Of a stretch of DNA of 23,291 nucleotides, positions 1 through 6,445 are shown piece by piece; position 1 is the stretch's first letter, and each line of letters starts with the position of its first letter. Origin of the DNA: a virus. The notes below the pieces were generated by a model. It saw nothing but the letters and a program-made list of their open reading frames with translations, did no database searches and was not told where the DNA came from. Location: IMG/VR virus record IMGVR_UViG_3300034168_000834, positions 1 to 23,291 of that record, one strand, 5' to 3'. The position numbers and the translations under genes were made by a program.

Positions 1-270
1 CTCCAGGGTTCTTCGCACCTCCAGGGTTCTTCGCACCTCCAGGGTTCTTCGCACCTCCAGGGTTCTTCGCACCTCCAGGGTTCTTCGCACCTCCAGGGTT
101 CTTCGCACCTCCAGGGTTCTTCGCACCCCCAGGGTTCTTTGGTCCCCCAGGGTTCTTCTCACCTCCAGGGTTCTTCTCACCTCCAGGGTTCTTCGCACCT
201 CCAGGGTTCTTTGGTCCTCCAGGGTTCTTCTCACCTCCTGGGTTCTTCTCACCTCCAGGGTTCTTCTCAC
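1..270 (+). repeat. 15 x 18-bp in-frame tandem repeat (PPGFFA/S/G)
   Basis: Fifteen consecutive 18-bp units start at 1, 19, 37 and so on to 253. The first seven are identical; later ones vary mainly in the last codon (GCA, TCA or GGT) and at Pro wobble positions. The unit length preserves the frame, so copy number can change without breaking the protein. The array continues to the left edge, so its true size is unknown. Near-identical units are prone to replication slippage and to collapse during assembly. Confidence 0.95.
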
Positions 271-803
271 CTCCATCTTTTGGTGGCGGCGGCGGATGTA
301 TTGAAGAAAACACTCTAATTAAAACTAAAGATGGATTTAAAAAAATAAAAGATATTGAAGTTGGAGATATAATAGTCACCGCAGATTTAAATGAGTTGCC
401 ATTAGTAGGAACTCAAGAAGAATCTGAGCTTGATTATGAAACTTGGTCTTCTAATTCACTTTCATCTAACGGTTTTGTCGAAGCAACAGTAGTTTCAAAG
501 ATAGGCAAAATTGTTCCACAAATCATGTATTTTAATGGAGACGAATCTTTAAAGATTTCTTTACATCAACATGTGTTTATAAAAAGAGACGGTGTCTATA
601 GCGTCGAACTGTCCTCAGACATAGTAGTAGGAGATCATTTAATTAAACTAGACGAAAATGGACTTATTTCTGATCTATTAATTACATCTATTACACTTGT
701 CGACGGAGTCTCAACAGTTTACAGACTAAACACGGAGCCTCAAGACTGGTTCGTTACAGAAAATATCTTGATGCACAACTATAAGTGGTGGCTCTTGATG
801 TAA
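3..803 (+). CDS. PPGFF-repeat fibre protein with C-terminal Hint domain (5' partial)
   Basis: The gene enters from the left edge; 266 codons are visible. It begins with fifteen hexapeptides Pro-Pro-Gly-Phe-Phe-(Ala/Ser/Gly), then a short Ser-Phe/poly-Gly linker, then a Hint (intein/hedgehog-like) domain. Cys1 of the domain is at 297-299. The N-terminal block contains a thing like T-x-I-x-T-x-D-G followed by an I-x-V-G-D element. The block B histidine is at 570-572 (domain residue 92), although the usual Thr three residues before it is Leu. The C-terminal His-Asn is at 774-779 (Asn161). At 161 residues there is no room for a homing endonuclease. The residue after Asn is Tyr, not Cys/Ser/Thr, and only seven residues follow, so ordinary protein splicing is unlikely; thioester formation, cleavage or crosslinking is more plausible. 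This is probably the tip of a tail fibre or other virion surface protein. A start at 396 (TTG) would cut off the Hint N-terminus, so I reject it. Confidence 0.8.
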   Translation, partial: PGFFAPPGFFAPPGFFAPPGFFAPPGFFAPPGFFAPPGFFAPPGFFGPPGFFSPPGFFSPPGFFAPPGFFGPPGFFSPPGFFSPPGFFSPPSFGGGGGCIEENTLIKTKDGFKKIKDIEVGDIIVTADLNELPLVGTQEESELDYETWSSNSLSSNGFVEATVVSKIGKIVPQIMYFNGDESLKISLHQHVFIKRDGVYSVELSSDIVVGDHLIKLDENGLISDLLITSITLVDGVSTVYRLNTEPQDWFVTENILMHNYKWWLLM

Positions 804-818
804 TGTTATTGTTCTATA

Positions 819-847
819 TTGACATTTATGTTTATAAATGTCATAAT
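819..847 (+). promoter_or_regulatory. Consensus-like promoter of the oxygenase operon
   Basis: A perfect -35 hexamer TTGACA (819-824) is followed by a 17-bp spacer and a -10 hexamer CATAAT (842-847) preceded by TGT, an extended -10. The ATG at 854 begins 7 nt after the -10, where transcription would start, so the mRNA is probably leaderless. This is the best-matching promoter in the window and it lies directly upstream of eight tightly packed genes. Confidence 0.7.
821..842. promoter_or_regulatory. Perfect palindrome between -35 and -10 (candidate operator)
   Basis: GACATTTAT (821-829), a 4-nt centre GTTT, and ATAAATGTC (834-842) form a perfect 9-bp inverted repeat. It overlaps the last four bases of the -35 and the first base of the -10. 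A dimeric repressor bound here would block the promoter. The stem is AT-rich and has no T-run after it, so it is a poor terminator candidate. The operator role is inferred from position only. Confidence 0.45.
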
Positions 848-853
848 GAATAA

Positions 854-1552
854 ATGATAGGTAGTTTAATGCAAAACAGTTTGTCGGAGACGTGGTCTTC
901 AAAAGAACAGCTTTTCCCTGGACTTTGGGTTTACAGAAATGTAATTAAAAAAGAATTAAATCTTTCCCAAAGACTAGAGGAAGAGCTTTCTTTGTCTAGT
1001 CTTCATAGTTGGCAAAAAGCCAAAGTTGGCACTGATAAAAAAGACTCAGACTATAGAGATTGTTTTGATTTTAAAATAAGAAAAAATAATTTTGGTTTAA
1101 GTAACGAATACGATGTATTAAATTCAATATGGCAAGATACATACGATGCTAAAAACCCAGCTTTAATTGATTACTGCAATATGTACAATATACAAATGAA
1201 TTACTGGGAACAATTTAACTTTGTTAAATACGGACCAGGAAATTACTTTAAAGAACATGCAGATCATGGATTTTCTTATGTTGCTACAGTCTCCATGGTA
1301 GGATATATTAATGAAGACTATGTTGGAGGAGAACTTGTTTTTCCAAAAATAGGAATTCAGGTTAAACCAAAATCTGGTGACCTTTACATATTCCCATCGA
1401 CATATTTATTTTCTCATGCCGCCATGCCAATATCAGAGGGAATAAAATACTCTATTGTAACTATGACAGACTACAATGACGATCATCACGGTGAAGACTT
1501 TTCACAACTTATTAAAAAAAGAAAACAAGATAAAATAATTAAGGGAGATTGA
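854..1552 (+). CDS. 2OG-Fe(II) oxygenase, prolyl 4-hydroxylase type (copy 1)
   Basis: The 232-aa protein has the C-terminal double-stranded beta-helix of the prolyl 4-hydroxylase (P4Hc) family. The iron ligands are visible as H135-x-D137 (in HADHG) and distal H188 (in FSHA), with the 2-oxoglutarate-binding K198 exactly ten residues after the distal His, as in collagen prolyl 4-hydroxylases. The family core N-x-D-Y-x-G-G-E-L, K-P-K-x-G-D and F-P-S is also present. The expected reaction is 2-oxoglutarate- and O2-dependent hydroxylation of a peptidyl residue in the cytoplasm. It is first in the operon, and its ATG coincides with the predicted transcription start; ATG 869 is an alternative. It is closely similar to the next gene. 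The substrate is unproven; flanking X-Pro-Gly fibre proteins are candidates. Confidence 0.88.
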   Translation: MIGSLMQNSLSETWSSKEQLFPGLWVYRNVIKKELNLSQRLEEELSLSSLHSWQKAKVGTDKKDSDYRDCFDFKIRKNNFGLSNEYDVLNSIWQDTYDAKNPALIDYCNMYNIQMNYWEQFNFVKYGPGNYFKEHADHGFSYVATVSMVGYINEDYVGGELVFPKIGIQVKPKSGDLYIFPSTYLFSHAAMPISEGIKYSIVTMTDYNDDHHGEDFSQLIKKRKQDKIIKGD

Positions 1553-1553
1553 T

Positions 1554-2252
1554 ATGAACCAGCCAGAAGTTTTAGCACCAGGAGTGCTCGTCTATAGAAA
1601 CATATTTCCAAAAGACATGGATTTTATAAATAGACTTGAAGATTGTTTGTCTAGAGACCCAGATGCCGAAGGTGTTGGGTATTCAGATTCGCCCCATGCA
1701 ACCTATAAATGGAAGCAGGCCACAACTGGATACGCTTCAAGCAACTTAAAGTATAGAGACGCATTTGATTTTAAGATTAAGAAAAACAAGCAAGATAATG
1801 ATGGCAAAAGCGAAGATCAAATTAAACTAGAATCGATATGGGAGGACGCTAAGGATGCACAGCTGGGCCCAGTAGAAGACTATAGACAAAAATTTAACCT
1901 TGCACCACTAAATTATTGGGAGTCTTTTAACTTTGTTAAATACGGTCCAGGACAGCATTTTCAAGTACACTCTGATCATGGATACTCTTATATTTGTGTG
2001 CTATCTTCTGTTGGATATATTAACGATGATTACGAGGGCGGGGAGCTATTTTTTGATAAATTTAATTTAAAAATAAAGCCTAAGGCTGGGGATCTTTATC
2101 TATTCCCTTCATCTTATTTATTTTCACACGCATCGCTTCCAGTAACAAGTGGAACAAAATACTCTATTGTAACTATGCTAGATTACCTAGAGGCTCCTCA
2201 CACACCAGCCTACAGAGAAATAGAAAAGAAGTATACCGATGGATATGCGTAA
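1554..2252 (+). CDS. 2OG-Fe(II) oxygenase, prolyl 4-hydroxylase type (copy 2)
   Basis: This 232-aa P4Hc-family enzyme has H139-x-D141, distal H192 and co-substrate residue K202 (distal His +10). It is the nearest paralogue of the preceding gene. The two share the phrases NFVKYGPG, GYIN-D-DY, FPS-YLFSHA and KYSIVTM, and two stretches of DNA identity of about 20 nt, which points to a tandem duplication. The start has a good Shine-Dalgarno AAGGGAG at 1541-1547, six nt before the ATG. The gene begins 1 nt after the previous stop, and its 3' end overlaps the next gene by 14 bp, so translation is probably coupled. The N-terminal third (about residues 1-115) differs more from copy 1 than the catalytic core does, and could set substrate choice. 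Confidence 0.88.
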   Translation: MNQPEVLAPGVLVYRNIFPKDMDFINRLEDCLSRDPDAEGVGYSDSPHATYKWKQATTGYASSNLKYRDAFDFKIKKNKQDNDGKSEDQIKLESIWEDAKDAQLGPVEDYRQKFNLAPLNYWESFNFVKYGPGQHFQVHSDHGYSYICVLSSVGYINDDYEGGELFFDKFNLKIKPKAGDLYLFPSSYLFSHASLPVTSGTKYSIVTMLDYLEAPHTPAYREIEKKYTDGYA

Positions 2253-2943
2253 AATTGATGTTTTTAAAACAGGAGACAGCCCCGCCAAAATAGAGCAGGT
2301 AAAAGTAAACAGGGAATGGATGGACCAGACAGCTGACAGACATGCATACAACTGTTTTCCAGTTAGTTTATCTAACACTCTAGGATGGGGAATCTCCTTC
2401 CCAGAAGATATTTCTTTTATTTGGGACGGCATCTCAGATAGCCAGTCCATTCATGTAAAAATACTTTCTGGTGAAAAGTATGTACACACAAACAGGGCAA
2501 ATGCAACCATAAGCTTTATTACTGGCTTAACCTTTAAAACCGATAAAGACACAACTATATTAACTATGCCTGCTCCAAACTTTTTTATAGATGGAGCACA
2601 GGCATTTACAACATTGCTAACCACATCTTTTTTCTCTGCCGAGGTTCCCGTAGTTTGGAGGGTGACATCGCCAGGTAAAATAATAACAGTAAAAGCAGGC
2701 ACACCTGTTGCCGTATTTTTGCCAGTCTCATTAAAAGAAATCAATAATTACGAGGTTGACTTATACGATGGGAAAGGTTATGTAGGGTCTCCATATGATG
2801 GAAGAGCTTATGGAATGACAATAGATAAAATAAATATGTCTGGCAAATGGGCTGGGTTTTATAGAAATGCAACTGATCACAAAGGCAATACTATTGGTGA
2901 ACACGAAACAAAAACTTTAAGGTTGAGAGTAAATGACAAATAA
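2239..2943 (+). CDS. Uncharacterised protein in the oxygenase operon (family A, copy 1)
   Basis: This 234-aa protein has no HxD...H motif and is not an obvious oxygenase. Visible marks are a CFP-x-S-L-S-N segment followed by GWG and a P-x-x-I-x-F strand in the first third, a PAPNFF segment near the middle, and KAGTPVAVFLP in the last third. The composition suggests a soluble all-beta fold without signal peptide or membrane segment. From memory it resembles the uncharacterised DUF6065 type, but I could not check this. Its motif order is shared with the following gene, so the two look like distant paralogues. The start overlaps the preceding gene by 14 bp; ATG 2245 is an alternative. Context suggests a partner of the hydroxylases or an enzyme on the same substrate. 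Confidence 0.75.
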   Translation: MDMRKIDVFKTGDSPAKIEQVKVNREWMDQTADRHAYNCFPVSLSNTLGWGISFPEDISFIWDGISDSQSIHVKILSGEKYVHTNRANATISFITGLTFKTDKDTTILTMPAPNFFIDGAQAFTTLLTTSFFSAEVPVVWRVTSPGKIITVKAGTPVAVFLPVSLKEINNYEVDLYDGKGYVGSPYDGRAYGMTIDKINMSGKWAGFYRNATDHKGNTIGEHETKTLRLRVNDK

Positions 2944-3661
2944 AATAACTTTTCATTCCAATAGGTTATATAATATTATTTCTGAATCCTATGCTCCTCA
3001 TACCACAAAATCATTAATGCCAAATTGGTTTAAAGATGCACAAAAATTTGAGATTAATCCTGAGACAAACGAGCCGTACTTAAATACAGAAGGAGGCCCA
3101 GTTAGAACTTTCAGATCTTGCCCAGGACTTTTGGACATATTTATTAGTGGCTATATGTATGTAACTCCATGCAATATAGTATTTAAAAAAAACGCTAACG
3201 GAATCACAACCGTAAAAACAGAATCTGGATATGAGGATTTTGTTGGCTCAAGGCAACCCATGAAAGAATTCCCAGTACCAACTGGACACGACGATTTTCA
3301 TTTTCATTGGTATCCTAACTGGGCACCATCCGTCCCAGAAGGATACAGCGTAATGTATGTTCACCCAATAAATAGATTTGACTTACCATTTACTACCACC
3401 TCTGCTATAATAGATAATGATAAGATGGACACTCCTGGATTAATGCCATTTTTTCTCAAAAAGGATTTTGAGGGCACCATACCAGCGGGAACACCTTATA
3501 TGCAATTAATTCCATATAAAAGAGAAGACTGGAAGATGGAAAAAAAATTCTATTCTAAGTCAGAAATAGAAAAAAGACATGACCAGCAAGCAAAAAAATT
3601 TAGAACCAAAGACGGCGGGGCATACAAGCTAACCGTTAGATCTTTAAAGAAATATGAATAG
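2933..3661 (+). CDS. Uncharacterised protein in the oxygenase operon (family A, copy 2)
   Basis: This 242-aa protein overlaps the previous gene by 11 bp. It follows the same motif order as its neighbour: SCPG-x-L-D near residue 62, then GYMYVTP-x-x-I-x-F, then HPINRFDLPF where the neighbour has PAPNFF, then PAGTPYMQLIP where the neighbour has KAGTPVAVFLP. A His/Trp-rich segment, FHFHWYPNW, lies near the middle and could bind metal or ligand. The C-terminus is Lys-rich and probably helical. No signal peptide or membrane segment is seen. The function is unknown. Its position between oxygenase genes and its shared architecture with copy 1 suggest a conserved accessory of this pathway. Confidence 0.75.
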   Translation: MTNKITFHSNRLYNIISESYAPHTTKSLMPNWFKDAQKFEINPETNEPYLNTEGGPVRTFRSCPGLLDIFISGYMYVTPCNIVFKKNANGITTVKTESGYEDFVGSRQPMKEFPVPTGHDDFHFHWYPNWAPSVPEGYSVMYVHPINRFDLPFTTTSAIIDNDKMDTPGLMPFFLKKDFEGTIPAGTPYMQLIPYKREDWKMEKKFYSKSEIEKRHDQQAKKFRTKDGGAYKLTVRSLKKYE

Positions 3662-3668
3662 GTGAAAA

Positions 3669-4343
3669 ATGGAATATACAAAAAGAGCTAGATTTGCAAG
3701 ACAGTCAATAACACCTTCAGGGCATTTCGGAACCTCACCAGACAATGTTGTAGAGCTAGAAGATATGGTGACTCTTGAAGAGCAAGAGTACCTTTTAAAC
3801 TTTGCAAGAAATAACACAGTGTGGGATGTTACTGAATCTCAGTGGAATGAAAATGGAAACATTATTTATGATCACAGAGTGTGGGAAGATAGAGTTGCTA
3901 CTAAAGACTCACTAATGAAAGCAGACCCAGAAGTTGTCAGAATTCTAAATCTAGTTATCCAAAGAATGACTCCATTTATTAGAGAAAAATTTGATGTAGA
4001 AGTTTCACCGACAGAAGCAGCCATTGTTAGATGGCCAGTTGGAGCGATGCAGTTTCCTCATGCTGACAAGGAGCTACACGAAGGCCCAGACGCTGGAACA
4101 GAAAATGAGTTTCCATGGTACGACATAGGAACAGTGTTTTATTTAAATAATGATTACGAAGGCGGAGAGCTATTCTTCCCACTTCAAAATATTAAATTTA
4201 AGCCCAAAGCAAGAGCAGCATATTTTTTCCCAGGAGATAAGAACTATATTCATGGGGTAACAAAAGTAACAAGCGGAACAAGATATACCGCACCATTCTT
4301 TTGGACAATAACCAGACTAGGTAGGATAGACAATGACAACTAA
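3669..4343 (+). CDS. 2OG-Fe(II) oxygenase, prolyl 4-hydroxylase type (copy 3)
   Basis: This 224-aa protein has the P4Hc signature: H131-x-D133 (PHADKE), the core LNNDYEGGELFF, K-P-K-A, distal H195 (YIHGV) and R205, which replaces Lys as the co-substrate-binding residue at distal His +10. It is divergent from copies 1 and 2 over the whole N-terminal half, which contains a helical LEEQEYLLNFAR segment. A weak Shine-Dalgarno AGGTG lies a few nt upstream of the ATG. The 3' end overlaps the next oxygenase by 11 bp. It is expected to be an active cytoplasmic peptidyl hydroxylase. The residue hydroxylated and the target are not visible from sequence. Confidence 0.87.
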   Translation: MEYTKRARFARQSITPSGHFGTSPDNVVELEDMVTLEEQEYLLNFARNNTVWDVTESQWNENGNIIYDHRVWEDRVATKDSLMKADPEVVRILNLVIQRMTPFIREKFDVEVSPTEAAIVRWPVGAMQFPHADKELHEGPDAGTENEFPWYDIGTVFYLNNDYEGGELFFPLQNIKFKPKARAAYFFPGDKNYIHGVTKVTSGTRYTAPFFWTITRLGRIDNDN

Positions 4344-5115
4344 TTACGAATACACATCTTTTGAGCTTTTGCCAAATGTAAGGATTTATCAGGGACTACT
4401 GCCAGATGCAGATGAATTGTACAGAATAATGAAGGAATCTGATGCCGATGCGGCAGGAAGATATTATTTAAGAACTTGGGACAAGTGGTCAATTTTTGGA
4501 AGCTACTCACAGCAAAAACATAATGAGAACGAGCCCAGAGAGTTTGGTCCAAGATATGATGAAGAAAAGTTTCTTTCAGACAGAGTTTATGAGGCTTACA
4601 ACACTGCCATTGAAGATTACAAAAAGACATACGGAATTGTTTTGCCAGAATCGGCTAAATTAATGACATCATCTTTTTCAAAATACGATGCAAATGTAGA
4701 TACTATGGGCAATGAAATGTCTATGCAGTACCATACAGATTTTATCATTTCAGAAAGAGATATGCCTGGTCCAAAATTTTTGCTTACCTGCACAACATAT
4801 ATTAACGATGACTATGAAGGTGGCGATATAGAGTTTTACATGAACGACCAATACTATCCATACAAGCCCAAGGCTGGCGACATACTTGTATTTCCATCAC
4901 AAGATCCATATTTTCATGGAGTTAGAACGATTAGAAATGGAAACAAGTTTTTTATTAGAAACTTCATACAGTACTATTATGATGGGCACCCACAATGGCT
5001 TGCAAATCAAAAGCACTGGGGTGCTTATACCTGGGCTAAGATGGAGCAAAAAAGAATTGAAAAAGAAAATCCAGCAAACATGAAGTACTCAGATAGAAAG
5101 AATTTAGGGTACTAA
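4333..5115 (+). CDS. 2OG-Fe(II) oxygenase, prolyl 4-hydroxylase type (copy 4)
   Basis: At 260 aa this is the longest oxygenase of the set. H134-x-D136 (QYHTDF), YINDDYEGGD, YKPKAGD, FPS, distal H195 (YFHGV) and K205 (distal His +10) are all present. A roughly 45-residue tail rich in Trp, Lys and Glu follows the catalytic core and has no counterpart in the shorter copies. The start overlaps the upstream gene by 11 bp, and the next gene begins 1 nt after its stop, so all three are probably translated from one mRNA. The N-terminal 100 residues (ELLPNVRIYQG onward) look like the family's helical cap. Confidence 0.87.
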   Translation: MTTNYEYTSFELLPNVRIYQGLLPDADELYRIMKESDADAAGRYYLRTWDKWSIFGSYSQQKHNENEPREFGPRYDEEKFLSDRVYEAYNTAIEDYKKTYGIVLPESAKLMTSSFSKYDANVDTMGNEMSMQYHTDFIISERDMPGPKFLLTCTTYINDDYEGGDIEFYMNDQYYPYKPKAGDILVFPSQDPYFHGVRTIRNGNKFFIRNFIQYYYDGHPQWLANQKHWGAYTWAKMEQKRIEKENPANMKYSDRKNLGY

Positions 5116-5116
5116 T

Positions 5117-5815
5117 ATGACTATGCCAAAGATAAGAGACGAATTTTTTATAGTAGAGAATTTTATAGATCCAGAAACTTGCTCTGCTATTATAAATTAT
5201 TTTGATTTTTTGGTAGAACACAAAATATTAAAATGGAATGAGATATCCTTCTACGGCTCACAGGCTATGGGCTACTGGCCGTCCGACCCAAATTTAAAAC
5301 TTTTTGGATTGCCAGAAGATTTCTTTAATCAGTTTAAAGAAAAAATAAAATCTAAAACCGAAGAATTGCTAGGCTTTGAAGTCTCAGAAGTTAGCTATCA
5401 CGCACAAAGGTGGCTTGAAGGAGCTTTTGCAGACTATCACTCAGACAACTCAGATGAAGTTGGAAACCCAACTGCTTTTGAAAGAAGTAAGTATGCAGTG
5501 TTTATTTACCTGAATGATAATTTTGAAGGCGGTCATTTAAAATTTAAGGATGGAAGTATTGACATCAAGCCAAAAATTGGATTGGGCGCATTTTTTGCTG
5601 GCGGGCATACAAGAGAGCACATGGTTACAACAGTAAAGGGTGGCATTAGATACACAATAGGATCGTTTTGGGATGATGCAAGCATTGTATATACCGACAA
5701 ACAACGAGAAGCTTGGGACATGGAGCTAAAGGCTGTTAGAGCAGAGCAGGAACAAATTTATAAAAAATGGGCAACCCCAGAAGGAAGACCAGTAATGCCA
5801 GAAGGTAGAGAATGA
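5117..5815 (+). CDS. 2OG-Fe(II) oxygenase, prolyl 4-hydroxylase type (copy 5)
   Basis: This 232-aa protein has H108-x-D110 (YHSDN), YLNDNFEGGHLKF, IKPKIG, distal H168 (REHMV) and R178 at distal His +10. The Arg (rather than Lys) and the FFAGGHTREHMV segment set it apart from copies 1, 2, 4 and 6. Its 45-residue C-terminal extension is Glu/Lys/Arg-rich and probably helical. It starts 1 nt after the previous stop and shares an ATGA overlap with the next gene. It contains one CGA Arg codon in an otherwise AGA/AGG-dominated operon. Prolyl hydroxylase activity is the likeliest role; another residue or substrate is possible. Confidence 0.86.
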   Translation: MTMPKIRDEFFIVENFIDPETCSAIINYFDFLVEHKILKWNEISFYGSQAMGYWPSDPNLKLFGLPEDFFNQFKEKIKSKTEELLGFEVSEVSYHAQRWLEGAFADYHSDNSDEVGNPTAFERSKYAVFIYLNDNFEGGHLKFKDGSIDIKPKIGLGAFFAGGHTREHMVTTVKGGIRYTIGSFWDDASIVYTDKQREAWDMELKAVRAEQEQIYKKWATPEGRPVMPEGRE

Positions 5816-6429
5816 TTAAAGAAATTTTAGATGACAATATCTATTATTATAAAAACGTTATACCAAACCCAAGTGAGTTTGTTGAAGAAATAGAAACACT
5901 AGACAAGATATCTTATGACAACCCTCATTTAACAAAATGGATGAGATGGGTTTCTAGTAATAATGAAAATGATGTTTTTGGCGAGTATAAGGTCGGATCC
6001 TTTACCATATCAAAAACAGATAATGAAATTAATAAAAGGTATGCCTTGGTCGTATCTACAATACTAGATGCTATTAATTTGTGCGTTGAAGATTATTCAA
6101 AATCATTGGGAAAAGATCTTGGCTTTTTGCCAAACGAAGTAAGAATAAGCAAGTATTTCCCACCAGCTCAGATGGGTCCACACATCGATTGCGAAGAGGA
6201 CGATGAAGAGGCTAGGCTTACTGCATCAATTGTGTTGTATTTAAATGATAATTACACTGGAGGAGAACTTTCTTTTCCAGAGCAAAAAATAAAGATCAAG
6301 CCAGAAGCTGGTAGCCTGGTTATATTTCCTTCAGTTAAGCCATATTTTCACGCCTCAACCCCGCTAATATCTGGCAACAAATACATGTGCCCAGCGTTTA
6401 TGTTTAAAACAAGTAAGATAATTTCATAG
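5812..6429 (+). CDS. 2OG-Fe(II) oxygenase, prolyl 4-hydroxylase type (copy 6)
   Basis: At 205 aa this is the shortest copy and the last gene of the operon. H124-x-D126 (PHIDCE), YLNDNYTGGELSF, IKPEAGS, FPS, distal H180 (YFHAS) and K190 (distal His +10) are all present, so the active site is complete. An acidic loop, CEEDDEE, follows the iron-binding Asp. The ATG overlaps the upstream stop (ATGA) and is preceded by an AGAAGGTAGAGA purine tract that can serve as Shine-Dalgarno. There is no C-terminal extension. The collagen-like fibre gene begins 16 nt downstream, behind its own -10 element. Confidence 0.87.
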   Translation: MIKEILDDNIYYYKNVIPNPSEFVEEIETLDKISYDNPHLTKWMRWVSSNNENDVFGEYKVGSFTISKTDNEINKRYALVVSTILDAINLCVEDYSKSLGKDLGFLPNEVRISKYFPPAQMGPHIDCEEDDEEARLTASIVLYLNDNYTGGELSFPEQKIKIKPEAGSLVIFPSVKPYFHASTPLISGNKYMCPAFMFKTSKIIS

Positions 6430-6430
6430 G

Positions 6431-6439
6431 TGGTATAAT
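6431..6439 (+). promoter_or_regulatory. Extended -10 promoter of the collagen-like fibre gene
   Basis: TGG followed by a perfect TATAAT (6434-6439) lies 6 nt before the ATG at 6446, the same spacing as at the oxygenase operon, and implies a leaderless mRNA. No good -35 is visible 16-18 bp upstream. AGGTGG at 6428-6433 could instead be a distant Shine-Dalgarno for read-through mRNA. Confidence 0.5.
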
Positions 6440-6445
6440 TAAAAA

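Noticed and set aside
1-270. Tandem 18-bp units as a possible CRISPR or iteron array
   Set aside because: Units are contiguous with no spacers, lie in an open frame that continues into the Hint domain, and vary mainly at the residue-6 codon and Pro wobble positions, so they are a protein repeat.
821-842. Palindrome as a terminator for the Hint-fibre gene
   Set aside because: The stem is AT-rich and has no T-run after it, while it falls exactly inside a consensus promoter. An operator role fits better.
854-6429. Oxygenases as AlkB-like DNA repair or base-modifying enzymes
   Set aside because: The core phrases (N-D-Y-x-G-G-E-L, K-P-K-x-G-D, F-P-S) and Lys/Arg at distal His +10 are of the prolyl 4-hydroxylase type, and I see no AlkB Arg-x5-Arg end or TET/JBP features.
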